Of a stretch of DNA of 64,000 bases, positions 50,465 through 57,891 are shown in pieces. Source of the stretch: Chloroflexota bacterium (GTDB lineage Bacteria; Chloroflexota; UBA11872); contig JAPOYR010000009.1 in the NCBI GenBank assembly GCA_026706485.1, positions 62,001 through 126,000 of the forward strand, written 5' to 3'. Each line of letters starts with the position of its first letter. Within the stretch, counting starts at the first letter, position 1. The notes under the pieces are model-generated. The model made no database searches. It saw nothing but the letters and a program-made list of their open reading frames with translations, and was not told the origin of the DNA. Both the position numbers and the translations under genes were made by a program.

Positions 50465-51585
50465 GCCGGGGCCGCCTGCCAGGTCGGATCGGCGAGCCCG
50501 ATCGCGAGCCGGGCCACGGCATCCGCGGCGTCCGGTCGACCGCGCTTGGCCGAGGCGCCACGCATCTGCTCCAACCGCGGCGTGTCGGCCAAGAGATCGG
50601 TGATGGTCGACGCCAGCTTGCCGCGGGCCAGGTCATCCTCCAACAGAATGACCGCCGAGCCGGACGCCGCGACGGCGTTTGCCGTGGCGATTTGGTGTCC
50701 GGCCCCGAACGCGCCGGGCGCGATCACGGCCGGGGCGCCGACGGCGCCGAGCTCCGCCACCGCCGTCGCGCCGGAGCGCGTCACGATCAGGTCGGCCGCG
50801 GCCATAAGGTCGGCGAAGCCCTCATTGATGAAGGCGTGGACGTGATAGCGCGCGCGCCGGTCCGGGGAAAGGCGCTCACGCACCGACGCGAGCCACTCGA
50901 AATCGCCCCGCCCGGTGACGTGCACGATGACGGCGCGGTCGAGCAATTGGGTGAGATCCCGGGCGATGGCGGCGTTGACCGCATGCGCGCCCTGGCTGCC
51001 GCCCACCACCAGCACCAATGGCTCGTCCAACGCCACGCCGACGCGAGCCCGGCCCGCGTCGCGATCGGGATGGGCAAAGGCTTCCCGCAGGGGATACCCG
51101 GTGAACTCGACGCGCGTGCCGCGCAGCTGCCCTACCGCCTCGCGGAATGCCACCGTGGCGACGGTGGCCAATGGGGCCAGCGCCTTGGTGGCCCATCCCA
51201 GCTGCGCGTCGCCCGAGAAGATCAGGCGGGGAATGCCCCGCAGCCACCCGGCCAGCATGACGGGCACGCTGACGTAGCCGCCGCTCAGGACGATCGCGTC
51301 GGGCGGTCGGGCGCCAAGGTCGCGCCACACGGCAACCGTCGAGACGCCCAGGCGCCACAGCCGTGCCGGGAGCCGGGCCAACCCCACACCCACGATGCCG
51401 CGGACGCGAATCGGAAAGAGGTCGAACTCCACGCCGCGATATAGCTCGCGGTCGAGTTCACGCGCCCCGCACACGATGGTGAGGTCGGCCTCCGCGTCGC
51501 CCAGCAGCTTGCGCAAGCGCCGCGCGACGGCCAGGGTCGGGAAGATATGTCCGGCGGTGCCGCCGCCGGCCAGCACGATTCTCAT
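50461..51585 (-). CDS. murG: UDP-GlcNAc:lipid I GlcNAc transferase
   Basis: A 374-residue GT28 glycosyltransferase that makes lipid II on the inner membrane face. The N-terminal Gly-rich loop is LAGGGTAGHIFPTLAVA, with IVLSGGYVSVPVMLAG in the first domain. In the C-terminal domain are LVVGGSQGAHAVNAAI and ITRSGATAVAELGAVGAPAV, the donor-sugar site (seen here as VTRSGATAVAELG). The ATG at 51585 overlaps the ftsW stop as ATGA; the upstream frame extension is an ftsW shadow. Confidence 0.96.
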   Translation of the reverse strand: MRIVLAGGGTAGHIFPTLAVARRLRKLLGDAEADLTIVCGARELDRELYRGVEFDLFPIRVRGIVGVGLARLPARLWRLGVSTVAVWRDLGARPPDAIVLSGGYVSVPVMLAGWLRGIPRLIFSGDAQLGWATKALAPLATVATVAFREAVGQLRGTRVEFTGYPLREAFAHPDRDAGRARVGVALDEPLVLVVGGSQGAHAVNAAIARDLTQLLDRAVIVHVTGRGDFEWLASVRERLSPDRRARYHVHAFINEGFADLMAAADLIVTRSGATAVAELGAVGAPAVIAPGAFGAGHQIATANAVAASGSAVILLEDDLARGKLASTITDLLADTPRLEQMRGASAKRGRPDAADAVARLAIGLADPTWQAAPA

Positions 51586-52718
51586 TCGCGCCGCTGCAAG
51601 GCGGATTTTCGCGCCACGTTGAGCAAAATGCCCATCATCAACAGCGAGGCGAGCAGCGACGACCCGCCCAGGCTCACGAATGGCAGCGTAAGGCCCGTGA
51701 CCGGAATCAATCCCGTGACCACGCCCATGTTCACGAACGCCTGAAACGTGAGCTGGGTGACGATGCCGACGGCCAGCAAGCGGCCGAATGGATCCTCGGT
51801 CGATCCCGCGATCTGAATGCCGCGCACGAACAACGCGAGAAAGAGCACCAGCACGAGGCCGGTGCCGACGAGGCCGAACTCTTCGCCAATCACGGCGAAA
51901 ATGGAGTCCGAATCGGGCACCGGCAGCAGGAACTTTTGCGTGCCGGCGCCCAGGCCGCGGCCGGTAACCCCGCCGGCGCCGAGGGCGATCTTGGCCTGCG
52001 CGGCCTGATAGCCGGTATTGGTGACCTCGGGGTCGCGCGTGAGAAACGCCACCACGCGTGCCCGCTGGTACTCGTGCACGGCGATGGAGATGGCGCCGGC
52101 CGCGAGCGCGCCGAGCGGCAGCACCGCCAGGTGCCGCAGCCGGACGCCGGCCACGAACAGCATGGCCAGACCCACCGCCGCCATCGTGACGGCCGTACCC
52201 AGGTCGGGCTCGGCCACCACCGGCAGCACCACCGCCGCGAGCAGCCCGCCGCCGCCCAGCAGGCCAATGCGCCAATCGCGCACGCGGTTGCCGAAGAGCT
52301 TGGCCAGCTTCGCCAGCGCCAGAATCAGGGCCAGCTTGGCGAACTCGCTGGGCTGCAGTGTGAAGTCGCCGATGACGAACCAGCGTCGGGCCGCCAACTG
52401 CGGCGGCGCGTTCGAGAAAAAGTAGACCCCAAGCAGCAGCAGCCAGGCGATGCCCAGGGCAGGAAGGGCGAGCCGCTCGTAGCGCTGGTAGTCCACGGCG
52501 CTCAGGCCCAATGCGAGCACCAGGCCCGTGATGCCGAAGATCATCTGCTGAATCGTGTCGGCGTCGAGGGGCGCCCCCTCGCCGAGAACCGCCGGAATGC
52601 GCGCACTGGCAACCATGACCGCGCCGCCCAACGGCAACAGCACCGTGAGCAGGAGCAGAATCGGGTCCTGCGGGGGCCAGCGGAGCCCACGCGCGGCGGG
52701 CTGTGCCTGCGTCGCCAT
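51582..52718 (-). CDS. ftsW: SEDS peptidoglycan polymerase FtsW
   Basis: A 378-residue polytopic SEDS glycosyltransferase that polymerises lipid II at the septum with its cognate class B PBP. It has about ten hydrophobic segments. Conserved regions are AARRWFVIGDFTLQPSEFAKLAL, VVAEPDLGTAVTM (with the catalytic Asp-region), YQAAQAKIALGAGGVTGRGLG and GLTLPFVSLGGSSLLASLLMMGILLN near the C-terminus. It starts 4 bases after the ftsI stop. Confidence 0.97.
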   Translation of the reverse strand: MATQAQPAARGLRWPPQDPILLLLTVLLPLGGAVMVASARIPAVLGEGAPLDADTIQQMIFGITGLVLALGLSAVDYQRYERLALPALGIAWLLLLGVYFFSNAPPQLAARRWFVIGDFTLQPSEFAKLALILALAKLAKLFGNRVRDWRIGLLGGGGLLAAVVLPVVAEPDLGTAVTMAAVGLAMLFVAGVRLRHLAVLPLGALAAGAISIAVHEYQRARVVAFLTRDPEVTNTGYQAAQAKIALGAGGVTGRGLGAGTQKFLLPVPDSDSIFAVIGEEFGLVGTGLVLVLFLALFVRGIQIAGSTEDPFGRLLAVGIVTQLTFQAFVNMGVVTGLIPVTGLTLPFVSLGGSSLLASLLMMGILLNVARKSALQRRE

Positions 52719-52722
52719 CAGT

Positions 52723-54510
52723 TCAGGCAGCCCGCGCCGGGATTCGCAGGTACGAAAAAACCCGGGTCATGATGCGCTGGAACGTCGGCGACGCCACGAA
52801 GGCGCCGAAATAGCCCTCTTGGGGCCGGTTGATGACCACCAGCGTGAGCAGCTGGGGATCCTCCAGCGGGCCGAATCCCACGTAGGACGCGATCGAGAGG
52901 TCGGATTGAAAGCGCCCGCCGACCGGGATTTCCGAGGTGCCGGTCTTGCCGGCGGTGCGATATCCGGCCACGGTCGCGGGATTGTTCGGAATGCCGCCTT
53001 CGGCGCTCTCCATCATCCGCATGAGCTCGTGCGCCGCTTCGACTGAAACGACCCGTCGCACCTCCTGCGGCTGCACGAAGCCTCGCCGGCCGTCCGGGTG
53101 CTCAACCGCCCGCACGATGTGGGGACGCATGAGCACGCCGTCGTTGGCGATCGCGCCGATGGCGGCGGCGATCTGGAGCGCGGTTACCCCGATCCCATGG
53201 CCGAACGAGTTGGCCGCCAGGTCGGCCTGGAACCACCCACGGTCGCCGCGCCGGCGCACGATGCCCGGCACCTCGCCGCTGAGGTCCACGCCGCTGATCT
53301 CACCGAAGCCAAACTTGTCGATGTACCTGTAAAAGCGGTCCGGACCAGTCTTGTCCGCCACGAAGATGGCGCCGGTATTGCTCGAATGACGCAGGACGCT
53401 CGTCATGTTTTGGTCGGGATAGGTCTGCAAGTCCCAGTTCTTGAACTCCTCGCCGAAGTAGCGAATGGTTCCCGGCAGGTCATGGGTCGATTCGGTCGTG
53501 ATGGACTTGCTGTCCAGGCCGGCGGCCATGGTGACGAGCTTGAACGTGCTGCCCGGCTCGTAGACGTGGCTCAGCGCGCGGTTGGCGAACTCCGGGCCGA
53601 AGGACTGGTATTCGTGCACCCGCGCCGGGTCATAGTCCGGCACGTTGGCCAGCGCGAGGATCGCCCCGGTGCGCGGGTCCAGCATGATCACCGAGCCCGA
53701 CGCCGCGCTGAAGCGCTCGACCGCGACCTCGAGCTCTTCCTCCACGATGTGCTGAATGGTGCGATTGAGGGTGAGCGTGAGATGCGACCCGTGGCGGGCC
53801 GGCAGCAAGTTGTGACGCCCGATCGGGATCTCGCGGCCCAGACGGTCAAGGTCCGACGTGCGCAGGCCGGGGCTGCCGGACAGCAGGTCGTCGTAGTGCG
53901 CCTCCACCCCGGCCTGTCCCACAACATCGCCGGGTCGATCGACGCGCTCGCCGAGAAAGCCCAGCACGTGGGAGCCGAGCCGGCCGTTGGGGTAGACGCG
54001 CACGCGATCCGGCTCGAGTCTGATGCCCGGCAGCTCATCGGCCGCGACGGCGCTCCGCAACCGCCGATGCTCGTCGTCCAAGATGCCGCGCGCCAGCAGC
54101 GCATAGCGGGATCGCGGGTTGCTGATCGCGTTGGCAACCGAAATAGGATCGAGACCCAGGATGTCCTCGAGGCGGTTGGCGATGTCGAAGGGGGCGCTCT
54201 CCTCGTGCACCACGCTTGGGTCCGCCACCACGCTGATCGCGCTGCGCTCGATGGCCAGCACGTCGCCGGAAATGTCGAAGATCGTGCCTCGTCGCGGGTG
54301 CAGCTCGGTCCGTGCCAGCAGCTCACCGGCGCCGCGGGCGGCCAGATCCGCCGCCTGGTTGACATGCCAGTCGTACAGGCGCCAACCGAGGACGCTAGCC
54401 CCAAGCGCGGCGCCCCCGAGCATCACCGCCAGACGCCGGCTCGGGTCGGCGGGCGCGCCGGCGCGGTCGGTGACCGGGCGCCTACTCGCGGAGGCTGGTG
54501 ATCTTGGCAC
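52723..54510 (-). CDS. ftsI: Class B penicillin-binding protein (FtsI/PBP2-like)
   Basis: About 595 residues: a basic N-terminus, one membrane anchor (LAVMLGGAALGASVLGW), a dimerisation/pedestal domain from RRGTIFDISGDVLA, then the transpeptidase domain. With the start used here the catalytic S321-T-F-K lies in YEPGSTFK, S376-S-N378 in RHSSNTGA and K522-T-G in AGKTGTSE. It cross-links septal peptidoglycan with FtsW. No C-terminal PASTA domains are present. The start is uncertain: no ATG/GTG lies at the ftsL stop. The GTG at 54510 (overlapping ftsL by 29 bases) keeps the usual basic leader, while GTG 54426 or ATG 54423 would begin at the membrane segment. Confidence 0.95.
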   Translation of the reverse strand: MPRSPASASRRPVTDRAGAPADPSRRLAVMLGGAALGASVLGWRLYDWHVNQAADLAARGAGELLARTELHPRRGTIFDISGDVLAIERSAISVVADPSVVHEESAPFDIANRLEDILGLDPISVANAISNPRSRYALLARGILDDEHRRLRSAVAADELPGIRLEPDRVRVYPNGRLGSHVLGFLGERVDRPGDVVGQAGVEAHYDDLLSGSPGLRTSDLDRLGREIPIGRHNLLPARHGSHLTLTLNRTIQHIVEEELEVAVERFSAASGSVIMLDPRTGAILALANVPDYDPARVHEYQSFGPEFANRALSHVYEPGSTFKLVTMAAGLDSKSITTESTHDLPGTIRYFGEEFKNWDLQTYPDQNMTSVLRHSSNTGAIFVADKTGPDRFYRYIDKFGFGEISGVDLSGEVPGIVRRRGDRGWFQADLAANSFGHGIGVTALQIAAAIGAIANDGVLMRPHIVRAVEHPDGRRGFVQPQEVRRVVSVEAAHELMRMMESAEGGIPNNPATVAGYRTAGKTGTSEIPVGGRFQSDLSIASYVGFGPLEDPQLLTLVVINRPQEGYFGAFVASPTFQRIMTRVFSYLRIPARAA

Positions 54511-54946
54511 TGATCGCTCGCAGGAATTCTTCCCACCACGGCATCGCGTACAGCCGCTGGCTCGGCGCCGCCCAGACCGGCAGGTCCAGCGACACGCCAG
54601 GCGGCAGGGCCTGACTGCTGACGTAGAGCGGATTGGTCGGTTCGCGCATGTCCAGGTCCCTGAAGGCCACCCGCTGCACGGTTGGCAGATCGTTTTCGGT
54701 GGCCAGCTGCGCGCGAAGGTCCTGTTGGGTCTGGAGGAGCCCTTCGAGCCGCCGTTCCAGCGACTGCACCTCGCCGCCCACGCGCACGATCGCCTGCGTC
54801 TGCTGCACCCAGACCATGGCGAGCACGAAGGCTGCCACGATGAGCGCCAGCACCAGGCGCGACGGGCTGATCGGCCGCAGGACCACCTGCACGAATTGCG
54901 CCGGCATCGCCACGCGGCGCTGGATCCGCGCCTCACGGACGGCCAT
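54482..54946 (-). CDS. ftsL: FtsL/DivIC-like septum protein
   Basis: A 154-residue bitopic protein. A basic N-terminus is followed by one membrane span (LVLALIVAAFVLAMVWV). A heptad-like coiled coil follows (VGGEVQSLERRLEGLLQTQQDLRAQLATENDL), and a longer C-terminal tail ends WWEEFLRAISAKITSLRE. Position between rsmH and ftsI together with this layout identifies it as FtsL-type; sequence conservation in this family is low. It would form the FtsQLB-like complex with FtsQ. Confidence 0.82.
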   Translation of the reverse strand: MAVREARIQRRVAMPAQFVQVVLRPISPSRLVLALIVAAFVLAMVWVQQTQAIVRVGGEVQSLERRLEGLLQTQQDLRAQLATENDLPTVQRVAFRDLDMREPTNPLYVSSQALPPGVSLDLPVWAAPSQRLYAMPWWEEFLRAISAKITSLRE

Positions 54947-54970
54947 GGCGTACCTCGGTGGGAGTGGCCA

Positions 54971-55897
54971 TCAGTGGGGCAGCGTCAGAAGCGCGGCGCG
55001 CAGCTTGGCGCTGCGCGCCCGCCGATTGGCTGTCACTTCGGCGGCGTCGGCGCGCAGCGGCGAGCGCGTGAGAATCTCGGCGGTTCCCGCGTCGGCCCAG
55101 GCGCGGAACCGGTGCTTGACGATGCGGTCCTCGTGGCTGTGGAACGCGATTACCGCCACGCGGCCATCCGGGGCGGCCAGATCGTGCGCGGCCTGCAGGC
55201 CGGCCGTCAGGGCGCCCATCTCGTCGTTGACGGCCATGCGCAACGCCTGAAACGTGCGGGTGGCCGGATGGATTCGCTGGCGACCGGGGATGGCGCGCTT
55301 CACCGTCGCCGCCAGCACCGCGGTGGTGGTGATCGGCCGGCGCTGCACGATGCGGCGGGCAATGCGCCCAGCGCGTCGCTCGTCGCCATAGCGGCGCAGC
55401 AGCTCCGCCAGCTCGGGTTCCGGCAGGTGGTTGACGAGGTCCAGGGCGGGTCGGCCGTCGTTCGGATCGAAGCGCATGTCGAGCGGCCCGTCGTGCTGAA
55501 ATGAGAATCCGCGCGACGGATCGTCGAGCTGATCGCTGGACAGTCCGAGGTCGAAAATCACCCCGTCGGCGCGGTCGAAGCCGTGGGCCGGGGCGACGCG
55601 CGCCAGGTCACGGAAGTTCGCCTGCACGGGCGACACGCGGGAATCGTGAGCGAATCTGTCGCGAAGCCGCTCCACCGCGTCGGGATCGGCATCGAGGGCC
55701 AGGACGCGTGCGGCTCCGGCGGTTAGGAGTGCTTGGGTGTGCCCCCCGGCGCCGGCCGTCGCGTCCACGTAGCTCCCCCCGCGTGAAACTCCCGTGAGAT
55801 CAATGACCGCCGCAACGAGCACTGGAGCGTGAACTGCCGACGCTCCCTTCGGAGATTTGGTGTATGGGGGACGCAGGGGAGGCACTGCGTCCCCCAT
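54971..55897 (-). CDS. rsmH: 16S rRNA m4C1402 methyltransferase RsmH
   Basis: A 308-residue RsmH/MraW that methylates N4 of C1402 in 16S rRNA. The family N-terminus is seen as VHAPVLVAAVIDL, then the SAM site YVDATAGAGGHTQALL, GVIFDLGLSSDQLDDPSRGFSF, ATRTFQALRMAVNDE and VIAFHSHEDRIVKHRF. The ATG at 55897 adds about 20 residues before VHAPV. A good Shine-Dalgarno-like AAGGGAG lies inside this extension, 8 bases before the GTT of VHAP, so the extension is questionable. It follows mraZ by 14 bases. Confidence 0.95.
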   Translation of the reverse strand: MGDAVPPLRPPYTKSPKGASAVHAPVLVAAVIDLTGVSRGGSYVDATAGAGGHTQALLTAGAARVLALDADPDAVERLRDRFAHDSRVSPVQANFRDLARVAPAHGFDRADGVIFDLGLSSDQLDDPSRGFSFQHDGPLDMRFDPNDGRPALDLVNHLPEPELAELLRRYGDERRAGRIARRIVQRRPITTTAVLAATVKRAIPGRQRIHPATRTFQALRMAVNDEMGALTAGLQAAHDLAAPDGRVAVIAFHSHEDRIVKHRFRAWADAGTAEILTRSPLRADAAEVTANRRARSAKLRAALLTLPH

Positions 55898-55911
55898 AGA
55901 ACACCCGAAAG

Positions 55912-56352
55912 TTAGTGTGGGGCGCCTCCACCGGCTCGCCGCATGATCGCGACGGCGTCCGCGTCGATACGGTCGCGCTGATCGCGCCAGGTATCGGCGT
56001 CCCAGATTTCAATGACATCGCCAGTGCCAATCACGGCGACTTTCTTTGCCAGTCCAGCGAAGTCGATGAGATGCGACGGAATGTTGATCCGTCCCTGCCC
56101 ATCGAAGTCCACGCGCTCGGCCATGCCGAAGACGCGTCGTTTGGTGTCGCGCACGTCGGGGTCGAGGGGATCCATGTCCCCCAGACGTTCCTCGATCTGG
56201 CGCCAGCGCTCGCTCGGATAAAATGTGAGGCACCGCTCGGCGCCCACCGTGAGCACGCCGCCGCCGGGAAGCAAGGCGCGAAACTTGCTGGGGAAGGCCA
56301 AACGCCCCTTGGCGTCGAGCTGGTGGACTCGAAGTCCGGTGATGCCGTGCAT
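55912..56352 (-). CDS. mraZ: Transcriptional regulator MraZ
   Basis: A 146-residue protein with two SpoVT/AbrB-like half-domains: HQLDAKGRLAFPSKFRALL and VDFDGQGRINIPSHLIDFAGL, each with the DxxGR motif. It binds repeated boxes ahead of its own gene and controls the dcw operon. It is the first gene of the 16-kb division/histidine block. Matching boxes lie just upstream (56397-56421). Confidence 0.96.
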   Translation of the reverse strand: MHGITGLRVHQLDAKGRLAFPSKFRALLPGGGVLTVGAERCLTFYPSERWRQIEERLGDMDPLDPDVRDTKRRVFGMAERVDFDGQGRINIPSHLIDFAGLAKKVAVIGTGDVIEIWDADTWRDQRDRIDADAVAIMRRAGGGAPH

Positions 56353-56396
56353 TGCTCATGACGTTCGCGAGATCGCTTGCGGCTCGCGGTCATCCT

Positions 56397-56421
56397 CCCC
56401 ACGTTCCCCCACAAATCACCA
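56397..56421 (-). promoter_or_regulatory. Candidate MraZ boxes ahead of mraZ
   Basis: Reading on the minus strand, TGGTG, TGGGG and TGGGG occur one after another with exactly five bases between them (56421-56417, 56411-56407, 56401-56397). In E. coli, MraZ binds TGGGN repeats separated by 5 bases upstream of mraZ. Two boxes match fully and one is degenerate. They lie between the candidate promoter and the mraZ ATG (45 bases upstream of it), a position suited to autorepression. Confidence 0.7.
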
Positions 56422-56445
56422 CTTCAGTAGTGATTCAACGGCGGA

Positions 56446-56474
56446 AGTAAACCATAGACCCCACCCGGCGTCAA
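56446..56474 (-). promoter_or_regulatory. Candidate sigma-70-type promoter of the dcw operon
   Basis: On the minus strand: TTGACG (56474-56469), 17 bases, TTTACT (56451-56446). The -35 box matches 5 of 6 and the -10 box 4 of 6. It would start transcription near 56438, about 17 bases before the first MraZ box. Confidence 0.5.
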
Positions 56475-56536
56475 GTGATTTGCCGAAAATTCCTTGAGAA
56501 TTTTGGGCGGCCGCCGCCTGCGCGTCCGCGCCGCCG

Positions 56537-57028
56537 CTAGCCCGGCGTGGCGTCTGCCGGATCGATGCGGTCCAGCGCCCAGTTGGCCAGCCGGTCCGCC
56601 AAGACGTTGGCCTCTCGGCTGACATGGGCGTAGCGCACCCGCGCCCCGTCCGGCTGGGCGGCCCGGACGCGTTCCGCCAGCGGGCGCAGACCGGCGTGCT
56701 TGATGCGCCATTCGCCGCTGAGCTGCCGCACCACCAACTCGCTGTCCAACCGGAACTCGACCTCCGTGGCCCCGAGCTGCCCGGCCAGCTGCATGCCGGT
56801 CCACACGGCGTGATACTCGGCCTGGTTGTTGGTCATCACGCCCAGCCGCACCGCGGCCCGGGCCACGATCTCGTACTGCTCGTCAAGCGCAACCACGCCG
56901 GCAGCCGCCGGTCCCGGGTTGCCGCGGCTGGCGCCGTCGCAATGAATCGTGAGCTTGATCGTCGCCCTCGCCAATCGTGCGTGGCTCGCGGGCGTGATCG
57001 TACCTATCGGCGTGGGAGTCCTTTGCAA
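56537..57028 (-). CDS. Ribonuclease HI-family protein
   Basis: A 163-residue RNase H fold protein. Catalytic acids are visible as Asp in IHCDGASRGNPGPA, Glu in NNQAEYHAVW, Asp in FRLDSELVVRQLSGEWR and a final Asp in HVSREANVLADRLAN. The form with NNQAEYxA and no basic protrusion is the archaeal/Sto-like type 1 RNase H. It should degrade RNA in RNA-DNA hybrids. The first ~23 residues look non-conserved, so the real start may be a little later. It is upstream of, and in the same direction as, mraZ, but separated by the mraZ promoter region. Confidence 0.87.
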   Translation of the reverse strand: MQRTPTPIGTITPASHARLARATIKLTIHCDGASRGNPGPAAAGVVALDEQYEIVARAAVRLGVMTNNQAEYHAVWTGMQLAGQLGATEVEFRLDSELVVRQLSGEWRIKHAGLRPLAERVRAAQPDGARVRYAHVSREANVLADRLANWALDRIDPADATPG

Positions 57029-57070
57029 CGTCCAGTCAGCCGAAGGACGGCCGTGCGGGTTCCACCTGCC

Positions 57071-57120
57071 TCCAGATTCAGTGAAGGGTGGATTCCCGCC
57101 TTCGCGGGAATGACGAATGG
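57071..57120. repeat. Dispersed repeat, inverted short copy
   Basis: Contains GTGAAGGGTGGATTCCCGCC and TTCGCGGGAATGACGAATGG, the reverse complement of the core seen at 6235-6350 and 14875-14983. Translation of it (SRLRGNDE) gives the false N-terminus of the frame that runs into the next gene. Confidence 0.7.
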
Positions 57121-57153
57121 GTTACCCAAAGATCTTCGTGGCGGGGCTCGGCG

Positions 57154-57891
57154 ATGACGGATCACGCGCCGCTGCACGCCGCCCGGCCATTCGAGCGATA
57201 TCGGGCCGAGCTGGCTCTCGGCGCGCATTGGTACCTGGCGGCGCTCCGCGCGGCCGGCGTGTGGACGCTTCGCTCCGAGATTGTGCGGCAGCGGCGGCTG
57301 GTGTATCTCATCGACGGGCAGGCGCTGGACCTGTTGCTGGTCATCGAACGCCTGGTCGCCGCGGGCGGCGGCGCCAAGCGCAACGAGCTCGATCGGCTCC
57401 TTTTCGCCGCTGAGCCGCCGATTCCGCTCACTGAGGCCGAGTTTCGCGACGCCCTGGGGCCGGATGGTTATTCCGCCTACCTCAACTACTTCTACGGCGT
57501 CACCGTTGAGGAGGCGCTTCACTGCGCCGTCGAGCTCGAGGCGGCGAAGGCTCATGCGTTGGACGCGTCCGCGAGCCTCGGAATCTACGAGCGGATCTAC
57601 GGTCGCTCGCTGTCGGACCTGTTGGCCGCCTACGCGGAGGAGCGTGGCGACGACCCGCCGCGGCGGCTGGCGTGGCCGGGCTATAAGTCGTTTACCTACT
57701 GGCTGTTTCGCCTGCGGGTGCGGACTTCGGTCGCTCCGCGCATCGCCAGCGATACGCGCAAGGCTCTTGACTATCTGCGCCGGCTGCGCGGACCCGGCGG
57801 ATCGCCGGACCCGCTGCGTCCGGATGCGGACGCAAGCTCCGATCCCACGGCGGCGCCGCCGACCATCATCGACATCAGGCGGCCCGCCTAG
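57154..57891 (+). CDS. Conserved-looking hypothetical protein, mostly helical
   Basis: 245 residues from the ATG at 57154 (MTDHAPLHAARPFERYRAEL). I do not recognise the family. It is rich in Leu, Ala, Arg and Tyr with several predicted helices, has no signal peptide or membrane span, and ends in a Pro/Asp-rich tail (PDPLRPDADASSDPTAAPPT) before IIDIRRPA. Coding character is strong (regular codon pattern, no competing frame). The frame open from 57088 is rejected because it translates an intergenic repeat. It is convergent with the MFS gene, the ends overlapping by 17 bases. Confidence 0.75.
   Translation: MTDHAPLHAARPFERYRAELALGAHWYLAALRAAGVWTLRSEIVRQRRLVYLIDGQALDLLLVIERLVAAGGGAKRNELDRLLFAAEPPIPLTEAEFRDALGPDGYSAYLNYFYGVTVEEALHCAVELEAAKAHALDASASLGIYERIYGRSLSDLLAAYAEERGDDPPRRLAWPGYKSFTYWLFRLRVRTSVAPRIASDTRKALDYLRRLRGPGGSPDPLRPDADASSDPTAAPPTIIDIRRPA

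Noticed and set aside
57088-57153. Longer N-terminus for the hypothetical gene at 57154
   Set aside because: The first residues (SRLRGNDE) come from a dispersed intergenic repeat; the ATG at 57154 starts the coding-like sequence.
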